Below the pieces are notes generated by a model, which saw only the letters and a list, made by a program, of their open reading frames with translations, did no database searches and was not told where the DNA came from. From Paramecium pentaurelia (Eukaryota > Ciliophora > Oligohymenophorea > Peniculida > Parameciidae), in assembly GCA_905183005.1 (NCBI GenBank), contig CAJJDO010000065.1, positions 372,001 to 436,000 on the forward strand: a DNA stretch of 64,000 nt, read 5' to 3'. The position numbers and the translations under genes are program-made. Shown here piece by piece: positions 37,056 through 50,500 of this stretch; position 1 is the stretch's first letter; every line of letters starts with the position of its first letter.

Positions 37056-37574
37056 TCATGCTGTTGCTTTTTTAATAAAGGTACGTTATGCAGCTCTCCT
37101 TATTTTTCCAGCATATCTTCCTGCAACTGTATCTGCATCTTTTACATCTGCTTTATCAAATTGATCTACTTTTGCTTCTTTTCTATCAACAACATCTAAC
37201 AAATTGATTTCGCAAGTGTTATCTCTATAATTAATGAATAATTATTTTACGGATTGACAAATACATAACCTCCCAAATGTAAGAAATCTCCAGTAATTCC
37301 TTTTACATCTTAAGTAAATTTAATTTTCAAAGGTCCAGGTGGTAAAATATAGACTGCAGCAGGTGTACGATTTTATATGATAAGTGCAGCCTAAATTTGA
37401 TTGAGAGAGTACTTCATTAGTCTTAGCAACAATCCTTGAGAAACCATCAAACTTGTCAATGATAGTTTTATATGGAGTTCTGACTGTCAATTCCATCTTT
37501 GCCTTTTTAGCTGTACTAAAGAAAAAGGAGTTTTTCAATGCTAATCCAATCACACCATTGTGAAGACGATTCAT
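37056..37574 (-). CDS. Mitochondrial F1-ATPase delta subunit (bacterial epsilon homologue)
   Basis: Introns of 22 and 26 nt leave 156 aa in exact frame. A probable mitochondrial presequence (MNRLHNGVIGLALKNSFFF) is followed by MELTVRTPYKTIIDKFDG, then AALIIQNRTPAAVYILPPGP, IKFTQDVKGITGDFLHLGGYVFVNP, and a C-terminal helical part (AKVDQFDKADVKDADTVAG). This is the beta-sandwich plus helix layout of the delta/epsilon subunit, which sits on the central stalk of ATP synthase. The internal GDFLHLGGY...V block is typical. The start lies 43 bp from the start of the divergent kinase gene. Confidence 0.8.
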
Positions 37575-37617
37575 AATTAATTTAATTGGATTTATATATA
37601 TGTTGACTAATATTAAA
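37575..37617. promoter_or_regulatory. 43-bp shared promoter interval
   Basis: The whole distance between the ATGs of the ATPase delta gene (minus) and the kinase gene (plus) is 43 bp, all AT-rich. Both 5' UTRs and core promoters must fit here or inside the genes. Confidence 0.4.
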
Positions 37618-38811
37618 ATGCATTAGGAAAATATAAGGAATGATTTAAGGACTCATTTGTTTGGCAAATAAGGATTCAAAATCAGAAGATCAGTTGATAT
37701 TGAAAATGTAATAGTTTAATAGGAATAAGTATAATCGGTTGAAAGATTTAAAGATGCATATGTATTATAAGAAAAAATAGGTATTACTAATAAAATTATT
37801 AAAGGTGAAGGAGCACATTCAGTTGTTAGAAAATGTTATAAAATACCTAAATAAAGAAGTACTAAATCATTAATGCCTAAATCAATACAAATTTATGCTG
37901 TTAAATGTTTTAGAACTGATGATCCAGAAATTGTCAATACTATTATACATACATTCAATTTATAGAGATAATTACAAGATATCCCATAAGTATGTAGAAC
38001 ATATGATTTATTCATTGATCAATAAACAAAGCATCATTATCAAGTGATAGAATTTTGTGATAGCCCTAATTTGGAATAAGTGTGCCGCAACCTCACTCTT
38101 AGATAGAAACAAGATACTATTAAACAATTAGCTTAGGTTATTGGCTAAATTCATTCTAGAGGAATCTCACATAGAGATTTAAAACCAGAAAATATTCTAA
38201 TTTAAACTGAACCAAACCTTTAAATTAAATTAATCGATTTTGGAGTCTCAAAACGATTCAAATATAGAGACACGTTTACAGAAATGTGGACTGCTACTGG
38301 AACCATCTTATATTAGGCTCCAGAAGTCTTTTTAGGAGGAGGTTATGATGAAAAAGGTATATACTATTTTTGTTATATAATAAGTTGATATCTGGTCGAT
38401 TGGGATTATACTCTATCAGTTGTTATGTTAAACCTTACCTTTTTATGCTGAAACCATTAGTGAAACTATAGAATAAATTACTTCATTGGACCCTTAATTT
38501 CAATATTCTTAAGAATTTTTATAGTTGAATCAAGTTCAAAGAGATCTGATTAAGAGATTGCTTAAACCATATCCTCATTAAAGATTATCTGCAGAAGGTA
38601 TTAATTCTATTTATTAGAAATACCCTTACATCCATGGTTTGATTAAGAAAATCATGTAGATGCAAGTTCTGATGACATGATTCTTGCATAAGATATTATT
38701 TAAGGAGAGAGAACTATGTCTAATTAAATAGGTACAGAAATTACAGAATAACAATTTTAAAATTTAATGGATAGCCTTGAATGGGGTAGAAGAATTCATT
38801 TTAACTAATGA
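37618..38811 (+). CDS. Serine/threonine protein kinase, CAMK-like
   Basis: Introns of 28 and 20 nt give an exact 381-aa frame. The kinase domain covers about 50-325: GEGAHSVVRKCY (glycine loop, last Gly replaced), AVK lysine in IYAVKCF, catalytic HRDLKPENILI, DFG in LIDFGVSKRF, TGTILYQAPEV and YDEKVDIWSIGIILYQLL, ending PLHPWFDQEN. All catalytic residues are present. The sequence style is CAMK/CDPK-like but no calcium-binding EF hands follow in this gene. The tail ends SLEWGRRIHFNQ. An EF-hand protein is encoded about 1 kb downstream, but as a separate gene. Confidence 0.88.
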
Positions 38812-38864
38812 ATATTTGTATATAATGTGTTTTTATTATTTATTATATATATATATAATATCAT

Positions 38865-39759
38865 ATGGGTAATTAAGAAGGAATGTGTTGTTTATCTAGA
38901 GACAAAGAATATCATGTATTAAACAATGAATTAGTTATATTTCGAGAATATTTGAATGTGAAAATAACTGTAAAATTAGGAGATATATCAAAAGAATCAG
39001 GAGAGAGTGTAAGTAATTAATTTATCATATATTTAAGTTTGTTTATATACGAATCCTGAGAAAATACCATTACAACCATTTCATACATAATAAGTTTATG
39101 ATAATTTATGTAAAAGTAAGTAGATTATAGTACGTTTTTAGTTGGTTTTGAAAATATGTACACTTAAAATTTAGAAATGAGCAATTACAAATGTATTACT
39201 TATTATAGAGTGAGAGCATTTGAGGTATAGAATAATATTATTATATTAGTCAGAAAAAGATTTATTTTAATATTATAATGGATATAAAGAGTGGTATTAT
39301 AATATTAGTATTAATAGTTTGACATAATTAAATGATGATCAGTATAAAGAAATCTTAATATGTGATTGTCCTATTAAATAAAGTAGATCATTTAGTTCTG
39401 AAGTACTAGTAAGATCAATTATTGAGTAAATTATTATGAGATTATTATAGTTTCATTGAGGAATCTAATAATCGTTTACATATAAAGAGTATAACCATAA
39501 TGAATTGTGATAAAAAGAGTGTAATATATGATAATTTAATAAAGAGTCTCGTTTCCTTAAATATGAACTAATCAAATAAATTGAAGAGTCTAAACAACCT
39601 GCATTGAGGAAAGATAGACAAAATAAGTTTATGAAGTTTATAACATCAACTAAGAGTATAACTTCAGAAATGGGAAGATAAAATAAATGTGATTTTAGTT
39701 TGAAAGATTTTGATTTAGGAGATGAATCTAAATTGATGAATTTGAAAGAAGAATAATGA
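38865..39759 (+). CDS. Acylation-type N-terminus protein, unknown function
   Basis: Five introns (29, 22, 25, 25 and 26 nt) leave 255 aa in exact frame, which is strong support for the model. The start MGNQEGMCCLSRDKEY carries Gly2 and a CC pair, typical of myristoylated and palmitoylated proteins. A later block reads KDLFQYYNGYKEWYYNI; the C-terminus is Lys/Ser-rich (MKFITSTKSITSEM) and ends acidic (MNLKEEQ). No domain is recognised. The high intron count for a short gene stands out here. Confidence 0.65.
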
Positions 39760-39797
39760 AATATAAATAATTTAATAAATAATAAAATAATTATAAT

Positions 39798-40440
39798 ATG
39801 AATAAAAAGAAAAATACAATTTCAGCTCCATCTTTACCTTAAAATAAAATAAATACATAATAATTAGTTTCACCTCCATAATAATTAAGTCCAACTAATT
39901 CACATTAATCATTTATACCACCTGAACCAAAATTTGATCCAAATGATTATATTACTGCTACAACTACAAAAAGAGATATAATTTTATATAAAGAAATCTT
40001 TGATTTTTTAGATTCAAATAATAATGGTGTTATATAACCTATGGATTTAAGAAAAGCATTTTTAATGGTTGGTAAATATCAACCTAAAAAATAAATCTTA
40101 TATCAAATGATTGCAGATTTTGATTCTGATTAAAGTGGTATAATTGAATTTAGAGAATTTGTTAGAATGATGTCTACACATCCTGGTGATAAAGATACAG
40201 ATGAAGATTTTATAAATGTTTTCTATTAGATTGATTAAGATTATAAAGGTAATATTACTTTAATTTTAATAAGGTTATATAACAATAGATGATTTAAGAG
40301 AATTGTCTTCAGAATGCAATGAAAATCTAAAGGATGAACTATTATTAAGTATTATTTAAAGTTGTGATTCTGAGGGCAATGGAACCATAAGAGAAAAACA
40401 ATTTGTTAGATATATGAAATCATTACAAAAAAGAAGATGA
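39798..40440 (+). CDS. Four-EF-hand-type calcium-binding protein (centrin/calmodulin superfamily)
   Basis: One 25-nt intron leaves 205 aa. A Pro/Gln/Ser-rich N-terminal extension of about 55 residues precedes EF-hand loops: DSNNNGVIQPMDL (loop 1), DSDQSGIIEFREF (loop 2, canonical), DQDYKGYITIDDL (loop 3) and DSEGNGTIREKQF (loop 4). Acidic residues at positions 1, 3, 5 and 12 are kept best in loop 2; the others lack or alter the position-12 Glu. The helix after loop 2 reads REFVRMMSTH, centrin-like. It is likely a calcium sensor of cortex or basal bodies; the exact family is uncertain. Confidence 0.85.
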
Positions 40441-40461
40441 TTATTATCATTATATATTAAA

Positions 40462-40901
40462 ATGTAAAAAACACATTATAGTTCATTTAGCATTACTTCT
40501 AATTCAACTGATAATTCATAAAATAATGCTTCCTTAAAAGGTAAGATATCATCATTAGAATCACTTATGTATGAAGTAGCTGATTCTGTTGAAATTCATA
40601 GAAAGGAATATTAATCATTAAAATAACTTAAAGATGAATTTGAATCCATCTTATCTAATAAAACTGAAGATATGCTCAAAACACTTTAAAATGAATTAAT
40701 GTAATATCATATATATCTATAAGTCATTTAGATGATGAATTGAAAAGAGAAGTTGGATATCAATTAGCAGAAAATTCAAGAATTTAAACTTAACTAACAC
40801 ATCTAAAAGGTGAAAAAACTGCTCTAGCCATTAAATTAAATGAGCTTCATTTAAGAATTAGCAATCTAGAAGTACAAGTAGGAAATCATGAATAAAATTG
40901 A
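40462..40901 (+). CDS. Short coiled-coil protein
   Basis: One 23-nt intron leaves 138 aa in exact frame. After a Ser/Asn-rich start (MQKTHYSSFSITSN) nearly all the rest is heptad-like helix (KISSLESLMYEVADSVE, YQLAENSRIQTQLTHLK, LAIKLNELHLRISNLEVQV). It resembles the rod of SF-assemblin or other basal-body-rootlet proteins in feel, but no signature is visible. It lies 21 bp after the EF-hand gene and 22 bp before the SVIP-like gene. Confidence 0.6.
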
Positions 40902-40923
40902 TTATTATTATTAATTTTAAATT

Positions 40924-41251
40924 ATGGGATGTCTTATTCAATCTGAAACTAAGAATCCTTCTAATTAAGAAGAATATAATCGTTATAATAGTAATCATTA
41001 TATCATATCAATAGAATAATCAAATAGACTTATTGGAGGTGATTCCAATCATGAACTTAGTTAAAATGTTTATCAATTCTTACATAAATTAGGATTTAAT
41101 TGCATAGGCAGCAGAACGTAGATTATAAAACTACGAAAAAAGAGGTTTGACACCATTATCATAACTTGAATTTGAATAAAAAAAGTAAAAGTAAGAAGAA
41201 GCTGAAATATATAAAAAAGAAGGAAGATCATAAAATTATAAATGGGATTGA
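40924..41251 (+). CDS. SVIP-like small VCP/p97-interacting protein
   Basis: One 25-nt intron (GTTTATCAATTCTTACATAAATTAG) leaves exactly 100 aa. The start MGCLIQSETKN has Gly2-Cys3, fitting myristoylation and palmitoylation. Around residues 50-70 lies DLIAQAAERRLQNYEKRGL, an alanine-arginine helix matching the VCP-interacting motif (VIM) of SVIP, where AAERR is followed by a Gly-ended helix. The C-terminus is Lys/Glu/Gln-rich, as in SVIP. In animals SVIP is a membrane-anchored inhibitor of ER-associated degradation that binds p97/Cdc48. The same combination of acylated N-terminus, VIM and short charged tail is seen here. Confidence 0.7.
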
Positions 41252-41571
41252 TTTATTGTAAATATTTATATATATATTTATTGTTTTATCGATTTATTAA
41301 TAATACTTATTTATAATAATTATTTATGAAATAAATGACTATTTTTGTGTAATAACAATTTATATATATAAATATAATAATTATATTTAGTAGATATAGT
41401 AATATCTATTTTAATGTATTATTAATTATGTAATACTTATCTTAATCTAAATTGTAGATAAAAATTGATATTCTCTGAAATTTTCTGATTTATATTTAAG
41501 GTATCTAGTAATATTTATTTAAAAATAATTATTATATATAATTATTATTTATTTTTGTAGAATTTTTGTGG
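41252..41571. other. Intergenic, 320 bp
   Basis: AT-rich spacer with TATA runs, upstream of the giant SecA-like gene; it should contain that gene's promoter. Confidence 0.5.
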
Positions 41572-44500
41572 ATGATTTAAAATTAAATTTTAGAAGCAGA
41601 CCAAATAAATAATTAAATATAATTAATAAGTTAAGAGAATGATTAGAAAAATGAGAAGGTGAATTTATAACATTACAAGAGTTTCGATAAATAAGAAGTA
41701 TTAAGTGAAATTGAATAATATTATAAAAATCATAATTCATTAAGAAATATTCTTAAAGAATTATTGCATATATCACATAAAATACAAATTCCAGATGAAT
41801 ATCTTAATCATTTACTTAATTATTTTTTAGTTGAAAAATAAGATTAACAATAAATACTTACATGCTGTCAAATATTAAGATAATCTATTATAAAGGGATC
41901 AAAAATTTAAATTGAAAAGCTCATTAATATCTTTAGTGTGATTAGGAATAAAGATTCATTATATGAATTAGTTAAAATATTGTCTATAATTCAATAATAA
42001 TAATAGTTAAAGGAGGAATATTTAAATAAGATTTTAAATTTAAATGATCTAGATTTTTAGATAAGATAATATCTTATTCAACTGTAAAATATCTCTAATC
42101 CATAAATTAAAGAAGATTCCTCGAATTTAGAATAAAATATTTTAAAAGAATAATAAGGTTTTTATAGTCATGTAATATTAACATATGAACGTCATGATAA
42201 TTATGAAATACTTTATGATTTTGATGATAGTTAATAAATAACTACAATTAATTAGAATCAGGAGAATATTATACCAAATGATTTGGTTGAAGTTTCTAAT
42301 AATGTCATAGAAAATAGATAAATAGAATTAAAAAAAAATAATGTTCCAAATACTATTTTTAATAATACTTATGATACTATAAAATAGATATATAAATATG
42401 CATAATAACATAAAAAGATTGAAGAAGACGATAAAGATGGATATTTACCAGATAAATTATTTGGATCAAAATATTTTTCAAATGGAATTCTTGGTGAATA
42501 TTTATGTGATCGAATGATAATAGAAACATTTAGAATTATCTCTGAAAGCTAATCATTAAATAATTAAACTATTAATAAAGTCTTTTAATTATGTGAGGAC
42601 ATTAATACTGTTAAAAAATTATTCTTATAAGATTTATCTGATAATATTTATGTTAATTCAATTCACAGAAGTGAAATTAAAATAGAAAATTTGGATTCAA
42701 TTGAAGAATTTGTTAAAAAGATTCTAAAGGTATTCTTTGACTTTGATCAATTTCATACTAAAATTTCTATTAATCATAGTGGTTTAATCGGTAATAGTTA
42801 ATTAAGCTGTTTTGGAGATAAAAATAGCATAGTTGTTGAAAAAGTAATTGGAATTATGTTATCTGAATTTTAAAAATTAAGAGTATGTGCTATTTAAATT
42901 ATTCACAATCTTGTTTCCAACAATTTAATTGTCTTAAATGATACAAAAATAAAATTCATTGAAAGCCTTTAATATCTTGATGAATAAAATTTTGAATTTC
43001 GTGTAGTTGCATTAAAGATTTACTGTCTAACTAATAAGAATAATTCTCAAGATGTGTTTAATGTTTGTATGAAAAAAATAGAAAAGAATTAATTTGAAGG
43101 AATTGAATATATACTTAGTCAGACTTTAACAATTGAAAATGCAGAACGCTTATTAGGGGCTAATATATAGATGATAATTGATAAGATTACATCTGATACA
43201 ATAAAAAAAGAAAATGAAATTAAGAAGAAATTAACTGAAATTGTTAGTATTTTTTTAAGTTATGAGAAGTTAAATATTAATGAAAATGATTTTGAAAGAT
43301 TATTCGATCTTTTTTTTTAATATTAAGACTAAGATTTATAATACAAATTTTACTTACTTAAATCTATTATATAGTTTTTAAAAAAGAATCAAGGTCATTA
43401 AGAAAATAAATACAATAAGCTTATTGATAATTTATCTAAATTTGAAGATTAATTATAAAACTTGATTATTTTAAGTTTAGTAACTGCATTAAAAAAAGGC
43501 TCAAAATTTAGAATAAAGATTTCTGACTGTTTAATATAAAAATTATAAGTTTCTTAAAAGATAAATCCAAAAGGAATGATTATTGAAGATAATGATACTA
43601 ATAATCCAAGTATTTCTTTAATTGTTACTGAAATTATTTATAATTAAGTATCACAACATCATATCTAACTTTCATAAATAACAATCGATTACTTGATATC
43701 AAATCTAAAAGATTAAGATGAAAATTTAAAATTGTAAACTGTAAAAATATTAGCTGAAATTGACTAAGATATTTCAAAAGAGAATTATGATAAATTAATT
43801 TTGCATTTTTTTGATATTTTTAATGATTAAAAGGGATAATCATTTATTTATGCACTTGTGTATACAAAAGCTATTTTGAAAAAGTAAATTAATCAGGCTA
43901 TTGAATTTCAATATATTGATATTTTAACTTAGATTTGTCATTTAGATGACTATTCTGAAAATTAAAAATACTAATAAATTTAATAAAATATAATAACAAT
44001 CTTAAATAATTAAACATAAGAAAAATAAAATATACCAATAGAATTTATGATTTAATTTGAAAATATTTTGATTCAGGATTTATAAATCTAAAATAAAATT
44101 ATTGAAATTCTTATAGGTTATACAAAATATTAAAAAATACCAGATAGATTAGTAGTAGTACTTGAAATCTAATTAAATAAATCAGATATATAATAAAAAT
44201 GCTTAGTGATTTTAGAATAGGTTATTCGTATGGGTTAAATTGTTAGTGATACTACATTATAAAAATTTATTGATAAAATATCAAACATGGAAGAGGGTTC
44301 TGATAAATATTATGAAATTTTAGAAATAGTAGAAATGAATCATACATTATCTGAAAATATATTTACATCTATATAATTAGAAAGAGCTGGATAAGCAATT
44401 AAAAAGAAATCTAATGATTATAATCATGCAATAAACTATATATATTAAAAAGTATAAGAAGGTTAAGTAATATCAAACAATATATTTTAAATTATTGCAA

Positions 44501-47500
44501 ATACATTAGATGAATTAAATGATACTGTAATTAAAATATTAGAATGTGTATCTAGTAATAATTAAATCATTCCAAACTTAGTTGTTGATAAACTTTAGAC
44601 AAAATTGAATAATTAAGATATTAATGAAAATATTATACGTATATTTATTAATATGGTCAAGAATAATTAAGAATTTTCTGAAGAGCTTATACTTAAATTA
44701 GAAGAGATGTTAGATAATTAAAATATTCCTTAATTGATAGTTTAATTTTTTGCAATTCCTAGTTAAAATTGTAAATTATTTTCCACATAATTAATTGAAA
44801 GATTATGTATGCATATATAAAATACAAATGATTTAAATTTAGAATTTAGTCTACTCTAAGCAATCAATACTAAAATTAATGCAAATAATATATTTTATTA
44901 AGATGCTCAACATCTTAATTTAGTTATTTAAGTTTTAATATCAAAACTTTAGATATCTAAATAAATTTTAATTCCTTTATGTTTAACAATTATTAATGAT
45001 ATAAAATTACATCAAAATATATTAGACACATAATTATAATCAATATTAATAATATTAATAAAATAAAAAGAAATCAAATATGAAATAAAAATTAAAATTA
45101 GTAAAATATTAAAATTATGTGAACTTGATGCATAAACAACTTAATTTATCAATTAATTTTTATTGACTTAGGATTTGAATACTAATAATAAGAATAATTT
45201 GTTAACTTTAAATGATATTAATGAATAGATTGAATTATTACCTGAAACTTTAGATTAAATTAATTAAATTTTATAAGAATGTAAGGATCATTAACTTTTA
45301 TAATTAGCTATTTCTTTATTAAATAATTGCAAAAATATAGATTAAATACCAGATAATATAATATAAAATATTGTGATGTTTATTTCATACAAAGATTAGA
45401 CATCTCAATGTTTTAAACTTCTCAATCAAATAGCTTAATCTAAAAAATCATTTCCAAATACTATTTTAACATTTTTAATTGATAATTATTCAGATTAATT
45501 AGAATGTGCCTTATTTTCATCAAAAGGAAATGAAATATTAAATGATAAATTGAAAATAATTGAATAATTAGATAAAACAATACCTTATGAGTGTTCAATT
45601 GATTTACTTAAAAGAATCAATAAGTCTATGAAATTAGGATTTATATTTTCAGAATAAAGAATAAAATTATTTTGTAATACATTCTAATTAGGAAAGTTAT
45701 AAAAAGATTAGATTTATATTTATTCAAAAATTTTATCTAAATTTGTGTTGTATTAATTAATTTTTAATGAAGATATAGTAAATTAAATAGAAGCATTAAT
45801 TTAACTAAATGATATCAAAATAACAAATAAAATAATTATAGCATATACAAAGATTATAGAATAAAAAAAGTATTAGAATCTTCAAAATTGTATAGATTGT
45901 TTATTGAACAAATAAAAATACATTTTAGCTTTAAGTGAATGTATTTATTGTGCTTGTTAATTTGGAGATAATTTGTAATAAAGTTGGGTGAAATTTCTAG
46001 AGGTCAATCTGATGAATACATCTGTAATAATTAGTAATTTTTGTTTTAAAGGATTACGAATTGCTAGGGAAAAAGGATTTAATTCTTAATTATTTAATGA
46101 TTTTTGTGATATAATAATAAAAGTATTAGAACAAATTAAAATGCCAATTGATAGAGACGACGATCTACTTGAAACCATAAATTATTTATAATAGTATGAT
46201 TTAGGTGAAACATTTATCAATTGTGAAGATTGGAATATAGGATTACTTGAGAAGGGTTTTGAAATAAAAAATAAAGGATGTTCAATGATTAAAATCAAAA
46301 ATATTATTAATTAGGATGAAAAAAATCAAAAACATTATACTTAATTTTTAAACACAATAATTTAAATTGAAGGAATGAGAGAAATTGAATTTAATGATTT
46401 AATTATTTTTATCAAAACAATAGGATTAGAAAATATAACTTAATTATTGAAATAAAATATTATTTATAATAGTAAATAAATTAAGGTAAAATTATAATGG
46501 ATAAAATTGAAATAAGAATGGTTAAATTAGATGATAATTAAAAAGATAAATAAACAACTTTTGAATAGTCCATATATTTAAATTTTGACAAACCTTATAA
46601 GTAATTATGAGTAATTAAATTGTGAATAATCTGCTTATTTTTTTGAATAATTAAAAGAGATCGACAATTTTCAAGAATTTTAAAGTCTCTTAGAGTTTAT
46701 TATAAAATATAAATGTATTATTTAGAAATCTGAACAATAATATACAGTAAAGGAATTAAAATAATATTTTGAAATTTAAATTATAATTCTTAGATTTCAA
46801 AAATATAAAAATGACAAATTATTAAAGAATATTATCAAATAATTACTAATTAAAGGTTGGACTTTTAAAAAATAGATAGAAATTCTTGATAATGTTTAGC
46901 CATTGAATCTAGATTCAAAGAAAGAGAAATCTATAGTTTAATTGTTCAAGACTCTTTATTATTATAAAATTTAACCAGATAAAGATATAAAAAGTATCTT
47001 AGATTAAGATGAATATCATAATTGGAATAATTAAGTATATAATTTAGCTTTGAAAGATATTTAAAATAAAGCTGGAGCAAAGGATATATAAATATTAGTA
47101 GATGAATTGTCATAAATAAATACAAAGTTAAAAATAAATAAAGATTTTTATATGAATATGATTAAATAAATAAAGGAAAAGGGTTAAGAAATATCAGATT
47201 GGATAAAGAAAGATATATAAGAATGGGCTAAAATTGTAAAATAATAATAGAAAGAGAATTTCAAAAATATAGGATTTATAGTTGAATCAATAGCTGTGAT
47301 CAAATAAGCTATTTTAATTTACTAATAATTGAATTTAACTTACTCATAAATTATGAGTGCTTTGATAATTTTATTGTAAGGATAGGATGAAGGAGTATTA
47401 TTATAAGTGAGTACTGGTGAAGGTAAATCCATTATAATATGTATCATCGCCATATTTTATGGATTATAAGGATTTGCAATCAATATTCACACCAGTTCTC

Positions 47501-50500
47501 CTGTTTTAGCAGAGAGAGATTCAAAAAAGATGGCAAATCTATATAAGTATTTTGGTCTTGAATGTAGTGAAAATAGTGACAAATCAAAATACATTAAAAA
47601 TGTTAAATAATGTTATAAAAAAGATATTGTTTATGGTGATGTATCCTAATTTTAATTTGATTATTTAAGGCATCATCATAATTAATTAAATACAATGGGT
47701 GACAGAAAAATGGAGATAGCAATTGTTGATGAAGTTGATAGTATGCTTATAGATGAGAGTTCAAAATTTGCTAGATTATCCACTACAGTTGCTGGTATAT
47801 GTCATTTTTAACCTATTTATTTATTTATTTAGTAAAGAATTAAATTACTTGATGAATAAATAGTTAAAATTGGTTCGAAATATTATTACTTTTATGGAAA
47901 AATTGTAAAAAATGAAAATAAGTTAAGTCTATAAATTTAGAAATCTGATGGAAATATATAAATCATTGAAGATTTAGAATAGCTTATTTTGAAGAACTAA
48001 TTACCTATTCCAAAAGAAATAGGTGAAATTATTGATAATTTAGATGATTTTATTAAAATAGATATAGAATAATATATTAAATGGATAATCTAAGAAAATC
48101 AAATCATCATTCTACCTAATTATTTTAAATAATATTTAAATCTTTAATTACCTAATTGGATATGTAATGCTTTATAAGCAATTAAATTTTAAGAAAATAT
48201 TCACTATATTATTAGTGATGGTTAAATAAAACCAGTTGATTATTAAAATACAGGAATAATTTAGAATTCTACTTATTGGGGAAATGGATTACATTAATTC
48301 TTATAAATAAAACATAATCTTAAAATTACATCTGAAACTTTTTTAACAAATTTTTTATCTAATGTTGGATATTTTAAAAAATACAATAAAAGATTATTTG
48401 GTTTAACAGGTACATTAGGTTCAGAAAAAGCTTAAGAAATGTTAATTTAAGTTTATGGTGTTAATTTAGTTTTTATTCCTTAAAATAACTATAAATTATT
48501 TAAGGAATTACAATTAGTTGTTGTAGATAATAATAAAAAATGGTTGCGAGAAATCATTTAATCAGCTATTAGTGAATGCAATAAAAAAAGAGGTGTTCTA
48601 ATTATATGTGAAACAATATTAGATGCTCATAAAATTTAAGAAAAATTATAATTGAAATATAATAATAGTAATATCAAACTTTATGATATGAATAATAAAT
48701 TTTTGGAAAAGGATATTGAAATGATTTATCCACATCAAATATTTGTTGCTACAAATCTTGCAGGTAGAGGGACTGATATCAAAACAAATAATATTGAAGA
48801 ATATGGAGGATTACATGTAATATTAACATTCATGCCTACTAATTAAAGAATTGAAGAATAAGCATTTGGCAGAACTGCTAGATTAGCCAATAAAGGGACA
48901 GGATAAATGATTTTAAATTAATGTAATATTAAACATTTAATTGATGATTAAATAGATTATTCAAAATTAAAGAAAAAAAGGGATGAATTCGAAGCTAAAA
49001 GATTATAAGAGTATATGGATTATAATTTAAAATAAATAGAAAAAAAAGAGATGTATTTTGAAAAGTTTTGTAATCTTTTAAATCAATAAAGATAAATTAT
49101 CTAATCTTAAAACTAATTAAATTAATTAGAGAAACATTATACAAATTTAAATATTGAAGAAAAATGGGCAGTATTTCTATTGTAGAATTAAGTTATTTAA
49201 GAAAATACTGATGATAAGTTTAAAGAATTTGAAGATCATGTCAATAACCTTTGTGAAAAGAAAGAAATAATATGCAATCCTTATTATAAAATAGATATTT
49301 AACAATCTCAACTTAAAAAATAGACCCAAATATAAGATAAAATAAATGCTTTAAATGCCATCATCAAAGTTGATGGTGATTAATTAGCTATTATTTATTA
49401 AGAATTAGCCTACCTTTATCTTTAAACAGATATTTAAGATAAAAATAAAGCATTGAACTATTTATAAAAGACAGCTGAATTATTAAATAAAGAATTTATA
49501 ACATGGTAGAGTTTAAATGTGAGTTTATCCAAATATTTGAAGAATTTTCAAGATAGTGATTTACAATAATAAATTATAAAAAAACTTTAAATTATTGAAA
49601 CTTGTGCAAATAGCATAGAAGCAAATATTAAAGTAATTAAGAAATCTTAAAGATTAATAAATATTGTTAATAAAGAAGAATATGGTAATTAAAAAGAAAT
49701 CTAAATAAAGTTAATTCATCTTGGCTTAGAAAAGAAATAAGCTATTAAATATTGTTCTTCTTTAAAATCAAATAATATTTAATTGATATTTAATGATCTA
49801 TCTTATTATGAAGACTACATTGATTAAGATTCTGCAATAAAGACTATTGAATAGATTTATGATAAAGATTAATCAATCAACAATTAAATCACTTTACAAT
49901 TAAATGAAATTGCTGTATCCAAACTAAATTTATTATTTTATAAAAGAGATATAAATATGGGACTTTATAAAGAATTTGTATTATAAATTTTAAAAGATAA
50001 AAAAGAAGTAGGAAAACATATTCTTCTAAAAACACCTTAAAAAAATTATGAAGCAAAATCTATTTAAGATGCAATTGAAATAGTTAATAATATAGATGAT
50101 GAAATTTTAATAGATATAATCTTTATGAGTAAAGAGACAGAAAAATGGTAAAATGATTTAAAAAATAATATTTAGATGGATATTGAAATTATAGATTTGG
50201 ATAAAGAAAAAGTTAAAAAAGAATTATAAATTATCGATTCTGAATCAATTAATCTTGTGATAACATGTGATATTGAAGATATCTCTTAGATAATTAAATA
50301 AGAATATTTAATTAAATTGAAACATCTCAACGAACAATTACATATGTTATATAATAAGGAATAAGCTAAATAATTATTTGAATAGATCGAAAATAAATTT
50401 AATATTTAAACTATATCAATTCCAAATATTAAAAAAGAAAACATTCTAAAAATATTGAATACTTGTAAAGATACGGCTAAATTCAATTTATAATTTAATA

